From Effrenium voratum (lineage: Eukaryota > Sar > Dinophyceae > Suessiales > Symbiodiniaceae): DNA of 64,000 nt. A program made the translations under genes and the position numbers. Shown here in pieces: positions 11,959 to 22,600 of this stretch. Position 1 is the stretch's first letter. Each line of letters opens with the position of its first letter. Below the pieces are notes generated by a model. The model was not told the DNA's origin and made no database searches. It saw only the letters and a list, made by a program, of their open reading frames with translations. The stretch lies in the NCBI GenBank assembly GCA_963377175.1, contig CAUJNA010000481.1, forward strand, positions 156,395-220,394, written 5' to 3'.

Positions 11959-14900
11959 ATGGCATCTTCAGCGAGCCCAAGTACTGCAACTTTTGGGAAC
12001 AGCAGCTCAGAGGGATCCAATGGATTGATGGCTCTTCCTGCGGTGATGGATATGATCGCAGATTCACAGGATGAACCTGGGAGCGGAGGTTCCGCGCTAT
12101 TCAGCGACATATCCACTCCCACAAGATCATGGAAGCAGATCGATGTTCATCAGGAGTCGAAGAAAAGAGAATCCCCACCGAGAAGATCATCATCTTCGCC
12201 TGCGACACCACGGACGTCGCAGAAGGGCGTGAGATCGACATCGAAGGGTGGGAGATCAAAATCACCCACCAGTGCGGAGTTTCGCGCCGCGATCAAGGAA
12301 AAGAACAAGATGGAGGTGGAGATCGGGGAATACCAGAAGACGCTTGATGAGATGTCGGCAGCAATGGCGAATCTTCATCAAGAAGACTATGGAAGCACCA
12401 TCCGGATCCAGGAGCTGGAAAGACGATGCGAGATTGCCAGCAAGCAGTCGGGACATCTAGTGAGTCACCACCAACACCACATGGCTGAGGCATGGCGCAA
12501 GTTTGAGGAGGAAGCCCAACAGATGCGCAAGGTGGAAATGAACGCATTTCAGTACGGGGAAAAGAAAGACATGGAGTCGAATATTATAATGCAACAGATG
12601 AGACAAGCTGAAGGAACTATCATGGAGCAGAAGCGGGAAATTGCAGTGATGAAATCCTACATGGCAAGCGAGAAGTCGGCCGCGCAGGAGTCAGCTATAC
12701 GTGCAAATCAGATACACCGTGAAGCTTCACAACAGATATCAGTTTATCAGCAACAAATCAGAGGCATCGAATCATCTACATCTATCGAGAAGTTCAACGA
12801 GGAGGAGATGGTCCAAAGTCTGAAGTCACAGTTGGAACACGCACTTGTCAAGCGCCCCGAGACGTACTCCATGGAGGACTCCAGGGAACAGCTGATGGCG
12901 AGACTGAATGACGTTACAGTATTTGCGGAACAAGAATCAAAGAGAGCAGATTGCTTGCTTCGCGAGAAGGAAGAGATCGTCAAACAGTATGAATCCGACG
13001 TGTCGATGAAGGACCAGATGATTGCTGTCGAAGGCGGTCATCGTCAAGATGCGATCTTGGAGTTAGCCCAGGTCAAAGAAGCAAAGCAAGAAGAACGGTG
13101 CACGATGGATGAGAAGTCGAAGGAGGCTGAGTACTGGAGATTGACAGCTAAGGGGATGTACGATGAGTACCTCGAGGAGATGCATGAGCTTCAGGGACAA
13201 CTGAAGGAAAGAGAGGCGACGCTCAAGCAAGAAGAGAGTTTTGTACGCCAACTCGACGCTGACAACGAGGAACTACGTGCACACAAGAAGCTGGAGACAC
13301 AGGAAGCCTCCAGCAGCAAAGATGGACATCGTGAACGAGCAGTAGTGAAACGCGCTGAGGGAGGATCCCAAGCTAATTCAAATAGGGTAGACAAGAAGGT
13401 GGCTGGGTTAGTCCCGTCATCGTCTTCAAATCAAATCCCTAATTCGTCGCTGATGCCAGGTTCGATCCTCTTTCCGTCTTTCGGTGATCCAATGATCGAT
13501 GTACACCTATCCCAGATGCAAGGGGTTGTTGGGCATGTCCCACAATCCACTACTACGACTGGTGGTGGTGATGGAGGGGGAAACAACGGTACTACGCCCC
13601 CATTGGATTACGGTGGATTCTCGCCTAATGGAAATAGGCAGGGAGCAAATCGACGTCAGTTGAGCCTCACAGGTGGCGGAGGAGGACCTCCGGATGACCC
13701 ACCCGACGATGAAGACGGGGACGACGACGACGAAGAGGACGAAGAAGACGAGGAAGAAGAAGAGGAAGAAGATGACAATCGGACACGGAGGAGACGAAGA
13801 AGATCGAGAGATGATCGGGAGATCAAGAACGATAGACCGAGGATCTCGAGGAAAGAGGCTGAGAGGGTATCCATTCCGGCTTGGCCAAAGATCCACCAAC
13901 TTGATAACTGGAAGATGCAACTGCTGATGAATGTTCTGAGCGCATGTGCAGATCCAGATACCGATACATGGACAAAATGGTTGGAACAGGCTCTTGGGTT
14001 GAACCCAGACCTGAATGCGCTTAGCGATTCAGGTGGCGACAGATTTGCTACGATAGATATTAAGATGGCCATGGGCATGCAGAACATGTTGAAACAAGCA
14101 CCTGACGAAGCCAAGGACGTGTACCTCGACGCAACGCGGCACTCGGAACTACGACATCAACAAGGGGTGATCGTGAAGGGACGAGAGCTGGTGGCATTGG
14201 TTATGCAATCATTCAGAACATCCGATAGAACGGATCTTGTCTACCACATCGAGCACCTATTCAACCTTGACTTTCCTGGAGACAAGAACTTGGTTATGTT
14301 CAGGAACAAATGGTATGATTTGCTGCTGAAGGTGAGGAGCGAGGACAGACCCAGTAAACTGGCTCTCAGAGATATCCTTTACAGGAAGATCAAAGGGAGC
14401 AAGAAGATGGAATTCGGCCTCAATGCCTACCATAGACTACCGGACAAGCATCCTCAAAAGACGTATGAATTCTTATTGGCGTTGATCGACCATCAGATCA
14501 AGGCGGATCGGGAGGACCTGATGCTTGACATGAAGGAGAGATCGGTCAAGTCGATGATGAAGTCAGGCGGCAAAGATGCGGCTCCAGCCACTGGCAAACA
14601 GGAGAACCAGGGTGGCAAGGGCAGGAAGGGGAAACCCGGAGGACCTGATGCTGCTCCTGTACTCCCAAAAGCCAAGGCAAAGGGCCACGCTGGCAAGAAC
14701 GGCAAGTCCGACGGTGCCAGCGACAGAGGCAAGAGTCCGGGCGGAGGCAAAGATAATCCCTGTTGGTATCACTTCAAATCGGCGAAGGGATGCGTGAAGG
14801 GAAACGAGTGCACATTTTGCCACAGCAAGAAGACGGAGCACAAGCTGGAGAACATGCCCAAGGGGAAAGGAAAGGGTAAGTCCAAGTCCAGGTCGTCATC

Positions 14901-17900
14901 ACCAAAGAGGGAGGATGGAGCATGCTTCGCGTTTCAGAAGGGGAAGTGCGACAGGGGGAGTGCTTGCAAGTACAAGCATGAGCTCATCAAGAACAATTCA
15001 GCTCCGGCAACGTCAAGCGACAAGGCGCAAGCCAAGTCGAAGGCTGCCTCCAAGGCCGCAGCACCAGCTATTGCAAGGAGGGCCATCGCGATGCCTGCGA
15101 TAGTCCTGAAGCAATCGGCTCCTGCGGGAAAGGTCAGCTTTAAGAAGGACGTTGACCATGTAGAACCGGATGAAGCTGAGACTGTCTACCACGAACATGA
15201 TGATGACGCGATGAGCGAATCGTCGAGATGGTCAGGCGAGTCCGAGATCCCCGAGAAGATGGTATGGTTCAAAGAAGTACTCGACGTCGACGAGAATGGA
15301 GAGATCACCTACCTCGAAGACGAGAGAAGGCAATGGGAACGAAAGGGGGAATGGTACGGTTATGAGGACAACGAGAATGAGCCTTATCAATACGTATACG
15401 TTGACGAGAAGAAGTTCAAAAGCAGTGATCATCGAGAATTATCAGCCTATCAAGCCCAACGATCGTTGATAAGGGCGAAAATACTGAGAGAGGTGGTGGA
15501 TGATATATACAAGAAGCACTACTTCCCGGTGACCAAGGAGAGCAGCATAATGTTCGAATACGATCAGAGCAAGGACGAAATCAGGGAATCGGCTGTTGAC
15601 TGGAAGAAGCAGCACGGTTTGCCGAAGAACGTCTTCGCCATGTCAACGTGCATCAGCAAACGGGTGAAATGGTTGATGGACACCGGATGTGGTCATGATC
15701 TCATTGGACGAGCCAAGGCGAAGAGCCTGGGCGTCGACATCGTGAAAGATGATGACGAGATCGTGTTCCAGACCGCAAATGGTTCCACATCTACGTCCGA
15801 TGTGGCCAAGATAGTCGTGGAAGAATTGGATGAGACTGTCGAGCCACACGTATTAGATGAGACACCCACGGTATTGTCAGTGGGGAGGAGATGCATGAAA
15901 ATGGGTTATGCATTTCACTGGATGCCTGGTAAACTACCTTTCATGGTTACGCCAAAGCAGGGATTCGTGCACTTGCAGGTCAAGGACGACATCCCATACC
16001 TCGTGAGTGATGGTAAGCTTCGGAGTAACAGGCATCGCCCCACGATAGACGATCTCAAAGAGCACTTTTCGGATGTACTGGCGATGGTAACGAACGACGA
16101 GGCAGATCAGGGAGGTGACGATGACAACGAAGTCACACCCGCCGCTGTCGGTGAGTCCGCAGAGGCCGAGGGCGAACACCATGATGGGGCATTCGACTTC
16201 GGGCCACCCGGAGGAGCCGGTCCAGTACGTCCGCCTCCCGTAGCTGAGGAAATACCCGTAGATGTTGGGTCAGTCCCACATCGACATGGTGATGCCGAAG
16301 CTCACGAGGAAGAGGTTGATGAAGATGATCCAGATGCCGGAATCGAAGTTGATGTGTACGAAGGATCATCGATAAAGAGGAAAGTGGGGGTTCTCAAGAA
16401 GGACGCCAACTCCATTGCTCATTTGCTTACTCACAGGTACCGAAATCCTTTCTGCGAATCATGCGTCAAGGCAAAGATGAGACACTTCAGATCGCGAACG
16501 GGAGCCTTCAAGAGGGAGGTAAAGACGTTCGGAGACCTGGTGACGTTCGACTTCGTGACGGCATCAGGAGATCACGAAGTGGAAGGCAGGTATGCGCTCA
16601 TCATCCGGGACATATATACCGGAATTATCATGGCCTATCCAACCGCGAGAAGAGATACTGACTCCGTCGTCAGGGCCATCAAGCACTTCTGCGGGAGGAG
16701 GAAAATCAAGCAGGTATATTCGGATGATGGCCCAGAACTGATCAATGCGTGCGTGGAGCTGAAGCTGAACCACGACCTATCGCTGCCTGGACGGCCGCAG
16801 AACAATTCCCTTGCTGAAAGAACAAATCAATTCATCATTGACCAGACTTCGGCTTGTCTAGTACATGCCGGTCTACCCACGTGTTATTGGGTGCAGGCCA
16901 TCACCACTCTGTGCCATCTCATGAACATCGAAGAGGTGAACGGATCGAGTGCATGGATGAGGCTGCATGGCGAGGAGTTCAAGGGCGAGAAGATACCTTT
17001 TGGTGCGCTAGTGGACTTCAAGCCGAGTGAAGCACGAGGGGGGAAGAGGGAGAAGTTCGAGCCGAGAGGGGAAACTGGTATATTTGCTGGATATGTGTTG
17101 AGCACCGGGATGCATTGGGCAAACAAGTATCGTGCTTGGGCACTCACCGCATTTGCGGGTGCAGAGCTGAACATCAAGAAGGCAAAGGTTCCACCTCGGT
17201 TGAGAATGCCACACCAGACGGAGAGGATGATTCTGAAATCTCCTCTGACATTCCCAATACAACAGAAGTACAAGGTTGCCAACGAGACCTTGGAAGGGAT
17301 AGAGATGTCTATCGATGCAATCGGTCTGGATGCGCGTGACCGCCTGATCGAAGATGAGGACTACGAGCCTGAATTGTTGCAGAGTGACGAGAAGCGACTG
17401 CTTGACGATGAGGTCGATCAGATCGCTGGTCTACTGCTTGACGATGGCCCGGAGGTATTTGTCGGAGATCGGGGGGATCATGCAGGAGAGGAAGACGCTA
17501 GACCAAGCTCATCAAAAGGGAAAGGAGATGGACATGTCAAGGGCGACGAGAAGGTCACGAAGTCCGACCTTCCACACGTGTCAGTTGGACTACCTGGGGA
17601 TGGCATCACGTACGTCAACGACGATGGCAAGGAGGTTAAGATCGACAAAGCCGGAAGACCGTATCCCGTCGGGAAGGATGGATTCAGGCTAATGAAGACG
17701 TCGAGACCTCCAGAGTACACCCCTGAAGAATGGAAAATGATGAGTAAATATTACACCAAAGAAGAAAAGGCCGAGGTGAAGGGCGGTGGCAAAAAGAAGG
17801 AAGAAGATCCCAAGAGTAAAGAATCTGAGATTTCTGCGCCGGCAGAGGCACGGACATTGCAAATGCCCGGTGGTAAGAGAATTCGAGCAATGCTTCGAAA

Positions 17901-19683
17901 CCGCTGGGGTGGAGTAGAATGGCAGTACAATTGGGGGTTGCGGAAGAACATATCAAAGATCAAGAACCCAATGGATGGGAAGCACTTGGCTGAACTTGAA
18001 TGGGTCAGGATTGTTGTAAATCCTGTCGACGGAGTGGTTGTTCTCATGGATTCCAAGCAGTCCCAAGACGTCTTGAGACGAAACGTTCAGCTTGAGAAAG
18101 AATTTGAGTGTCTGGTAGTAATTTATGCCTGGAAGTTCAAGTCTGAGGAGCGGTCAAAGTCGACTCCAAACTGGACGAAGGCAGTTGCATCAGTCATGGA
18201 GAGTCATAATGACGAAGCTGAGACGACATCGGGGACAGATCCAACGGTCGACGAATCGACGGATCTTACCTGGTATGAATGGGAGGAGTCTGCTGAGGTA
18301 GTTTCTGGAAAAGTGCCACTCGCGATGCCTGCGATAGGCGAAGACGGTGAAGCCAAGAAGTACCCATCGATGCCGTGCGTGACTTCTGAGCGAATACAGC
18401 ACAGAGAGAAAGCTGTGAAAGTTGTGCGATTCTTCGACGCTTTAGTATCCAGGCCGGTCGGCCGGAAAGAGATGTTGACCAACCCTGATGCGTTGGCATC
18501 GATGAAGAAAGAATGGTCGGGATTAATCGACCAGGGCGTCTTCGATCTTGGCGCGGTGCGTGAATATGACGCTGTAGCCAAGGAGGCAAAAGCGAAAGGG
18601 GAAGAGATACACATGGCTCGCGCACATGGCATTTGCGTTGAAAAGCACTCACAGTTGCCTGTTGGTGATCCTAAGAGGAAGTTCAAGGGTAGAGGCGTGC
18701 TGCTGGGGAACCAAGTGAAGAACCAAAGTTTTGAGGCTGCGATGTTTCAAGATTTGGGGAACTCTCCTGCTTCATTCGAAGCCTCGCGTTGGGCGGATTT
18801 TTTGGGTTGTCATGATGGCTGGGATGTGCAGATGGCCGACGCTGTTCAAGCGTACATACAGGCCACCTTGAGAGGCACGCCGTGTTGGATTGAACTGCCA
18901 CCGGAGGCTGTGCCAAGTGAATGCAAATGGGATAAGTACAGAAGACCAGTCGTCCCGTTGAGGAAGGCGCTGTACGGACACCCAGATGCGGGAACATTTT
19001 GGGAGCAGCACTGCGATGAGTCGGTGCGTGCCGTTGGTTTTGAGCCCATCGGCGAAGAATGGCCTTCAGTGTACATTCATGAAAAGCTCCAGCTTGTTCT
19101 GGTTGTGTATGTCGACGACTTCAAAATGGCAGGGCCGCAGAAGAACCTTGCCCAAGGGTGGAGCATGTTGCGTACACGTTTGAAGATTGAGCCTGAGACT
19201 GGACTTGACATGTACCTTGGTTGTAATCAAAGCAAGGGAAACGTCACTCTCGGGAACGGACACCGAGTAACAACGGTGACCTATGACATGGAACAGTTCC
19301 TACGTTCCTGTGTCGACCGCTATCTTGAGGTGGCGGGCGACGTGAAGTTGAATAAGGTTGTCACTCCTGAGTTGCATGAAGAAACAAAGAATCACGTCTC
19401 ACGGAAGCCTGCCAGAGAGGGGCCGTCAGTCGTGTGCAATTGGTGTAACAATCTTGTGCCCACCGACGGTTCTGCCACAGTGCCGGACCAGCGGGGAGGG
19501 ACTCCTGAGTTGGCCATGAAGGAGCCCGTGCGTGGACACCTTGCTCCGCATGCCGCTAGCGTACTAATGAAGTTGCTGTACGGCGCGCGGATTGCTCGCT
19601 TCGATTTGTTGCGGCAAGTGAATCGCCTAGCACGGAACGTGCACAGGTGGACGACTCCGATGATCGGGGTTTGCATCATTTGA
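11959..19683 (+). CDS. copia gag-protease-integrase-reverse transcriptase polyprotein (ORF1)
   Basis: 2574 residues from ATG 11959. In order: long coiled coil (about residues 80-430); linker and acidic run (about 575-605); gag-like core; two CCCH-type zinc fingers (about 934-960; 988-1005, spacing C-x7-C-x5-C-x3-H) in place of the usual CCHC knuckle; retropepsin LMDTGCG (about 1240); integrase with a Cys pair (FCESC, about 1495) and catalytic D, D, E in TFDFV, YSDDGPE and LAERTNQ (about 1530-1620); RT with YVDDF (about 2384). The RNase H that should follow is in the next ORF: a one-base loss between 19647 and 19680 ends this frame at TGA 19681. Cleavage by the element's own protease is expected for the family. 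Confidence 0.92.
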   Translation: MASSASPSTATFGNSSSEGSNGLMALPAVMDMIADSQDEPGSGGSALFSDISTPTRSWKQIDVHQESKKRESPPRRSSSSPATPRTSQKGVRSTSKGGRSKSPTSAEFRAAIKEKNKMEVEIGEYQKTLDEMSAAMANLHQEDYGSTIRIQELERRCEIASKQSGHLVSHHQHHMAEAWRKFEEEAQQMRKVEMNAFQYGEKKDMESNIIMQQMRQAEGTIMEQKREIAVMKSYMASEKSAAQESAIRANQIHREASQQISVYQQQIRGIESSTSIEKFNEEEMVQSLKSQLEHALVKRPETYSMEDSREQLMARLNDVTVFAEQESKRADCLLREKEEIVKQYESDVSMKDQMIAVEGGHRQDAILELAQVKEAKQEERCTMDEKSKEAEYWRLTAKGMYDEYLEEMHELQGQLKEREATLKQEESFVRQLDADNEELRAHKKLETQEASSSKDGHRERAVVKRAEGGSQANSNRVDKKVAGLVPSSSSNQIPNSSLMPGSILFPSFGDPMIDVHLSQMQGVVGHVPQSTTTTGGGDGGGNNGTTPPLDYGGFSPNGNRQGANRRQLSLTGGGGGPPDDPPDDEDGDDDDEEDEEDEEEEEEEDDNRTRRRRRRSRDDREIKNDRPRISRKEAERVSIPAWPKIHQLDNWKMQLLMNVLSACADPDTDTWTKWLEQALGLNPDLNALSDSGGDRFATIDIKMAMGMQNMLKQAPDEAKDVYLDATRHSELRHQQGVIVKGRELVALVMQSFRTSDRTDLVYHIEHLFNLDFPGDKNLVMFRNKWYDLLLKVRSEDRPSKLALRDILYRKIKGSKKMEFGLNAYHRLPDKHPQKTYEFLLALIDHQIKADREDLMLDMKERSVKSMMKSGGKDAAPATGKQENQGGKGRKGKPGGPDAAPVLPKAKAKGHAGKNGKSDGASDRGKSPGGGKDNPCWYHFKSAKGCVKGNECTFCHSKKTEHKLENMPKGKGKGKSKSRSSSPKREDGACFAFQKGKCDRGSACKYKHELIKNNSAPATSSDKAQAKSKAASKAAAPAIARRAIAMPAIVLKQSAPAGKVSFKKDVDHVEPDEAETVYHEHDDDAMSESSRWSGESEIPEKMVWFKEVLDVDENGEITYLEDERRQWERKGEWYGYEDNENEPYQYVYVDEKKFKSSDHRELSAYQAQRSLIRAKILREVVDDIYKKHYFPVTKESSIMFEYDQSKDEIRESAVDWKKQHGLPKNVFAMSTCISKRVKWLMDTGCGHDLIGRAKAKSLGVDIVKDDDEIVFQTANGSTSTSDVAKIVVEELDETVEPHVLDETPTVLSVGRRCMKMGYAFHWMPGKLPFMVTPKQGFVHLQVKDDIPYLVSDGKLRSNRHRPTIDDLKEHFSDVLAMVTNDEADQGGDDDNEVTPAAVGESAEAEGEHHDGAFDFGPPGGAGPVRPPPVAEEIPVDVGSVPHRHGDAEAHEEEVDEDDPDAGIEVDVYEGSSIKRKVGVLKKDANSIAHLLTHRYRNPFCESCVKAKMRHFRSRTGAFKREVKTFGDLVTFDFVTASGDHEVEGRYALIIRDIYTGIIMAYPTARRDTDSVVRAIKHFCGRRKIKQVYSDDGPELINACVELKLNHDLSLPGRPQNNSLAERTNQFIIDQTSACLVHAGLPTCYWVQAITTLCHLMNIEEVNGSSAWMRLHGEEFKGEKIPFGALVDFKPSEARGGKREKFEPRGETGIFAGYVLSTGMHWANKYRAWALTAFAGAELNIKKAKVPPRLRMPHQTERMILKSPLTFPIQQKYKVANETLEGIEMSIDAIGLDARDRLIEDEDYEPELLQSDEKRLLDDEVDQIAGLLLDDGPEVFVGDRGDHAGEEDARPSSSKGKGDGHVKGDEKVTKSDLPHVSVGLPGDGITYVNDDGKEVKIDKAGRPYPVGKDGFRLMKTSRPPEYTPEEWKMMSKYYTKEEKAEVKGGGKKKEEDPKSKESEISAPAEARTLQMPGGKRIRAMLRNRWGGVEWQYNWGLRKNISKIKNPMDGKHLAELEWVRIVVNPVDGVVVLMDSKQSQDVLRRNVQLEKEFECLVVIYAWKFKSEERSKSTPNWTKAVASVMESHNDEAETTSGTDPTVDESTDLTWYEWEESAEVVSGKVPLAMPAIGEDGEAKKYPSMPCVTSERIQHREKAVKVVRFFDALVSRPVGRKEMLTNPDALASMKKEWSGLIDQGVFDLGAVREYDAVAKEAKAKGEEIHMARAHGICVEKHSQLPVGDPKRKFKGRGVLLGNQVKNQSFEAAMFQDLGNSPASFEASRWADFLGCHDGWDVQMADAVQAYIQATLRGTPCWIELPPEAVPSECKWDKYRRPVVPLRKALYGHPDAGTFWEQHCDESVRAVGFEPIGEEWPSVYIHEKLQLVLVVYVDDFKMAGPQKNLAQGWSMLRTRLKIEPETGLDMYLGCNQSKGNVTLGNGHRVTTVTYDMEQFLRSCVDRYLEVAGDVKLNKVVTPELHEETKNHVSRKPAREGPSVVCNWCNNLVPTDGSATVPDQRGGTPELAMKEPVRGHLAPHAASVLMKLLYGARIARFDLLRQVNRLARNVHRWTTPMIGVCII

Positions 19684-22600
19684 TGTGCTATGTGCATCAT
19701 ACTAAACATTGGCGCATGGTCGGTTGGGTTGGAGACCCTATGGATGATGTGCACTTGGCCTTGTATGCGGACGCTGACTTTGCGGGATGCGTTGACTCGC
19801 TACGTTCCACCTCTGGTGGACACTTGAATATACAAGGGCCTAATACCCGGTTTCCGTTGTCTGGCAGCTCTAAAAGACAGGGTTGTGTGAGTCATTCCAC
19901 TCCCGAGGCCGAAATAGTTGCGGCCGATGTTGCCATGAGATCGATGGGTATGCCTGCTCTAAAGTTGTTAGAGCGGATTCTCAAGAAGTCACCGAACTTT
20001 GTGTTCTATGACGATAACAAGGCTATGATCGGTGTTGTGCGATCGGGGAGAAACCCCACGATGCGCCACCTTGAGAGAAGCCATGGTGTTAGCATTTCGT
20101 GGATGCATGAGATGTTCACACGTGATTACATGTATTTGGCGTATGAAGTCACCGACAGGATGGCGGCTGACATATACACCAAGGCGTTCAATGATGGGCG
20201 CAAATGGAAACATGCATGTTTGCAGATTGGTCTACTTGACCCGAGCTTGCTGTCTGACCCGGATACCCTCAAGGCGCTCACACCTACGTGTGATCCCATA
20301 AAAGGGACCATGCAGACTGCTTCGGGGACAGTTGACGGAGTTCCAACATTTCCGTACACACACATTCCGATCATGCCCCCAGACCTGTGGTGGTCTGGAT
20401 TAACATCTAAAGAGGGATTGCATGAGCATGAGGGACATGATCCGGTTGTTGTTGCCAAGGGACCCAGATTGATGCGTGTGAAACCTCCACTCGCGGTTAT
20501 GACACCGTTCGGGAGCAAGTGGCTTCGCTCCACTTGGTTTCTGAAGAATGGGTCATGGCTTAAGGTCGAGGATAGAGTTGACCCAGGGCTGCAATGTGTG
20601 CGGATTGATGGATGGGTTGAACGCGCAGTTTGGCAGTTTCATCCCGTACCGGTTGCTGTACCGGCGCGGGAAAGACCTCCACGACCACGACCAATTCACG
20701 TCGGGTCCGGGGATGTTGACATGCAGTCCGTGCTGGCCGCATTCGTTGAAGAACTGTCGAACGAGCGCATAGAATTAAAATGTGTCAACGACCTTGCTTT
20801 GGAAACTTTGCTCCGATTGAAGTTGCTTATGCGTTGTCTGCATATCAATCACGAGCAGCTTGTCCCTGGTCGTTGTTTTGTTCCGTATCGCATTGCGGTG
20901 AAGCACAAACCACAGTTAGCGCCGGGTATTGAACTCGCGATGGTTAAACATGACGGTGGTGTGCTTCGCGCTCCTGTGCATGTCTCGCTTCCTGGTATGA
21001 GAACTCGCACAGTCGTCACTCTTTACAGTGTTGACTTGGCTCGGCCCATTGTGCTGATGGCATGTTCCGAACCGCGTAACTGGTTCACTGCCCTTGCCCG
21101 CCATAACGGGCCGCAGGTCGTCACCATAACTCTGGTTGATGACTTACTGAGCGAGTACGGGGGGAGAATCGCCAGACATGTGCTTACTAAACCTTCCGAT
21201 TTGTTGTTCTTCGCCGGGCCTTGCACGGGGGGATCATCATGGGCACGCCTCAACAAGACTCGCGGAATTGACACCGCAGAGAAAATCGAGGCCAAACAAA
21301 GGGAATTTTGGAGATTGTTTGAACGGTTCGTTGAAATCAAACGGCATGCCATGACAAAACGAGCTGCGATTTTGTTTGAGTTGCCTGGAAGTTGCGATTA
21401 TTGGAAAGACGAGAGACTGCATGAGGTTGTTCATGATGGAACTAGTCACGAGTTTGATGGGTGTCGCTATGGCTTGAAGCAAAGGTACGCCAAGAAACCC
21501 ATGCCAATCAAGAAACCTTGGAGAGTTGTTTCATGGAACTTTGATCTTGGTAGCTCGTTATCTAAGAAATGCAATGGAAACCATGAGCATGGACCTTGTG
21601 CCGGTCGTGAAGCCAAAGAAACCCAGTTGTACACGTCGATAATTGTAGGTGTGATCCTTCGCCGTTTTCGTGCTCGAGCAAAGTGCCTCAAGCCGGCACC
21701 ATTGACACTCGCTCTTGCTTGCATTACGCGAGGGAGACCGCGGAAGCATCAAGCTACTGCGTGTGAAAGTTACACCACCCCAACTGCGTTACCGAGGTGC
21801 TGGGTTAGTCCCGAACCTCTGGTGCCTGCGGGGAGCTGGGTCAGTCCCGAACCCCAAGTTTCGAGGAGGAGTTGGGCTTGTTCATCACCTCAATCAGAAA
21901 CTGGATTAGTGTTGGGACAATTCCGTGGCATTATTTGCAGCTGCCTATTCTGGTTTTTCCTGGTACTGGAGAATATCATCAAGATGACTGCCAATCCGAC
22001 CGTCGTCAACACGAATGAATTCTTCTGCGTGCCTGTCCGGAAATCCAGACAAGCGGCGATATTCTTGGGGAACTTAGTGAAGAACGCCATCGAGGAAGGC
22101 AAGAGGATACCCAAGAGGATGGAAATGGGCAGCGACCTGGGCATGTGCATAAAGTGGATCGAGGAAATCGGTGTCCCTGCTATTTATGCCTACTCAGCGT
22201 ATTATTCTGCCAAAGGCCGCGGGATGATGAAAGGTGAAGGGCAGTCTATGAGGGTTGCCTTAGAGTTCATCAGCAAAGTTTTCGGACAGCTTTCTGCCGA
22301 CGAATGTATGCTTGGATGGAGGGAATTCTGCAGCAAGGGAAAGAAGATTGTGTCGGCGCTGAACCAACTTTGCGGTGAGGCAACGATGCTAGCGAAGAAC
22401 CCCGAGTTGCTCGACGTAACCAAGTATTGCATAGAAGGGGCGGATATGTTGAGATCAATTGCAAACATCTGGGATCTCGCATTGGGCGTGGCCGAGGACA
22501 ACGATGAACGGTCGTTCAAAGCTGCATTCCACCAGGACACCCCGGTCGGGGAGGTGTACAAAGAGTTCATCAGCGACGAGTCGACGAGGGCATCGTCATC

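Noticed and set aside
13656..14114. Minus-strand poly-Ser ORF
   Set aside because: Shadow of the acidic Asp/Glu run in copia ORF1.
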